Source: Candidatus Methanoperedens sp. (GTDB lineage Archaea; Halobacteriota; Methanosarcinia; Methanosarcinales; Methanoperedenaceae). Taken from it: DNA of 6,232 nt. Numbering within the stretch: the first letter of the stretch is position 1; each line of letters begins with the position of its first letter. The position numbers were made by a program, and so were the translations under genes. This document shows, one piece after another, positions 5,470 to 6,232 of this stretch. The stretch is from the NCBI GenBank assembly GCA_023249275.1, contig JAHFCV010000139.1, forward strand, positions 1 through 6,232, in the 5' to 3' direction. The notes under the pieces are model-generated. The model made no database searches. It worked only from the letters and a program-made list of their open reading frames with translations, and was not told the origin of the DNA.

Positions 5470-6232
5470 GTTTTCCTCTTTTTGCTGCGAACATTTTCAC
5501 GGCTTCTTCAACGAGTTCTCCACCGCCTTTTCGTTTCAGCTCGTTCCCGATGCTCTCAGCTTCCTGCTCATATTCGGCGGGGTTTATAAATTCATCTATT
5601 TTTACGCAGCGTTTTCCATCTACAGAGAGAACCTCGCAGCGTATATGAATCTCATTACCCTCAGTTTGTGCAAAGGCGCCGATGGGCACAAGACAGCCCC
5701 CGCCAAGAATCCCGATAATAATGCGCTCGACCCTTGTTTCAATTCGTGTTTTTTCATCATCAAGCGTTTTTGCCGCCCGCTCAGCCCCAGAGCCCTTTTT
5801 TGTGACTATAACCACAGTCCCCTGGTTTGCAGACGGGACGAAATCATCTGGATTCAGGCGTTCGCCCGGAAGAGCCCATTTCATGCGTTCAAGACCCGCT
5901 TCTGCGAGGAATATGCCGTCGTACTGCCCTTCCTTGAGCTTTCGAAGGCGGGTATCGATATTTCCCCGCAGTTCCTTTATATTCAGGTCATTGCGGAATC
6001 GCAAAAGCTGCGCGCGCCGCCTGAGACTCGTGGTTCCCAGAGTTGCGCCCGGAGGTAAGTCTTTTAATTTTATCCCGTCGCGCGTGAGCAGAAAATCGTA
6101 TGGTGAGTCGCGCTTCATCACGGCCGCAATCGTAAGTTCGGGAGGGCGTTCAGTGGGAACGTCTTTCATGCTGTGCACCGCGATATCGATATTACCTGCC
6201 AGCATTGAGTCATCGATCTCACGCACGAAAAC
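5429..6232 (-). CDS. hemC: Hydroxymethylbilane synthase (porphobilinogen deaminase), N-terminus missing
   Basis: HemC joins four porphobilinogen molecules into hydroxymethylbilane, which HemD then cyclises. The frame stays open to the right edge, reading V-F-V-R-E-I-D at the border. This matches the family's G-L-F-V-K-E block, so about 60 N-terminal residues lie outside and the GTG at 6226-6224 is not a start. Counting from that codon, H-S-M-K-D-V-P (18-24) carries the catalytic Asp22; T-S-L-R-R-R (66-71) and L-R-G-N-I-D-T-R-L (86-94) bind the cofactor and chain; G-G-G-C-L-V-P-I-G (175-183) holds Cys178, the attachment point of the dipyrromethane cofactor. P-S-A-N-Q-G-T at 131-137 replaces the bacterial G-Q-G form and looks archaeal. 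The last 16 residues or so (RGKHDRESLSCGLRSW) run past the usual family end into cobA and are probably a by-product of the overlap. First visible gene of the tetrapyrrole cluster. Confidence 0.95.
   Translation of the reverse strand, partial: VFVREIDDSMLAGNIDIAVHSMKDVPTERPPELTIAAVMKRDSPYDFLLTRDGIKLKDLPPGATLGTTSLRRRAQLLRFRNDLNIKELRGNIDTRLRKLKEGQYDGIFLAEAGLERMKWALPGERLNPDDFVPSANQGTVVIVTKKGSGAERAAKTLDDEKTRIETRVERIIIGILGGGCLVPIGAFAQTEGNEIHIRCEVLSVDGKRCVKIDEFINPAEYEQEAESIGNELKRKGGGELVEEAVKMFAAKRGKHDRESLSCGLRSW
5475..5478 (-). promoter_or_regulatory. Ribosome binding site of cobA inside hemC
   Basis: Read on the minus strand this is GAGG (part of AAAGAGG), 5 nt before the ATG at 5469-5467. It lies within the last codons of hemC, so it confirms that cobA starts before hemC ends and that the overlap is used. 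Confidence 0.65.

Noticed and set aside
5468..6058. Long open frame on the plus strand opposite hemC (196 codons)
   Set aside because: The minus-strand frame has full hemC motifs including the cofactor cysteine; the plus-strand translation shows no recognisable domain and follows from the codon bias of hemC.
6224..6226. GTG as the start of hemC
   Set aside because: The frame continues upstream to the window edge as V-F-V-R-E, a conserved internal block of the family, so this valine is internal.

Overview
The window most likely comes from a methanogen-type or ANME-type euryarchaeon; Methanosarcinales, including Methanoperedens-like lineages, would fit. The case rests on three things. The hydroxymethylbilane synthase has a PSANQGT segment where bacterial enzymes usually read GQG. 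A tetrapyrrole cluster leads to precorrin-2, which such organisms use for F430, cobalamin, siroheme and heme. A TATA-like element precedes the one gene that seems to have its own promoter, and no bacterial -35/-10 promoter was recognised. The exact taxon cannot be fixed without a database search.

Layout. Positions 1-281 (+) hold the last codons of exonuclease VII large subunit (xseA) and the complete small subunit (xseB), which overlap. Positions 282-364 are a short AT-rich spacer with a 14-bp tandem repeat, a small inverted repeat and a TATA-like run. Positions 365-2083 (+) encode an unusual 572-residue protein. It has a LamG-type concanavalin-like domain, a second beta-rich domain, a proline linker and a C-terminal helix-hairpin-helix region, with no signal peptide. 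Positions 2084-2117 are a small convergent spacer with a short hairpin. From 6232 back to 2118 (-) runs a tightly packed cluster: hemC (5' end cut by the window edge), cobA (SUMT), hemD and a YgiQ-family radical SAM protein.

How the genes work together. HemC polymerises porphobilinogen to hydroxymethylbilane, HemD closes it to uroporphyrinogen III, and CobA methylates that to precorrin-2. The hemC/cobA overlap of 41 bp, the 12-nt cobA-hemD gap and the 28-nt hemD-ygiQ gap suggest one transcript whose promoter lies beyond the right edge. The YgiQ-family protein has no established function, so its place in the tetrapyrrole cluster is suggestive only. XseA/XseB form exonuclease VII, a separate DNA-repair function. 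The LamG/HhH protein stands apart from both neighbours. It is the least ordinary item here, together with the two 8-bp palindromes just upstream of its putative promoter. No clearly new multi-gene system is visible.
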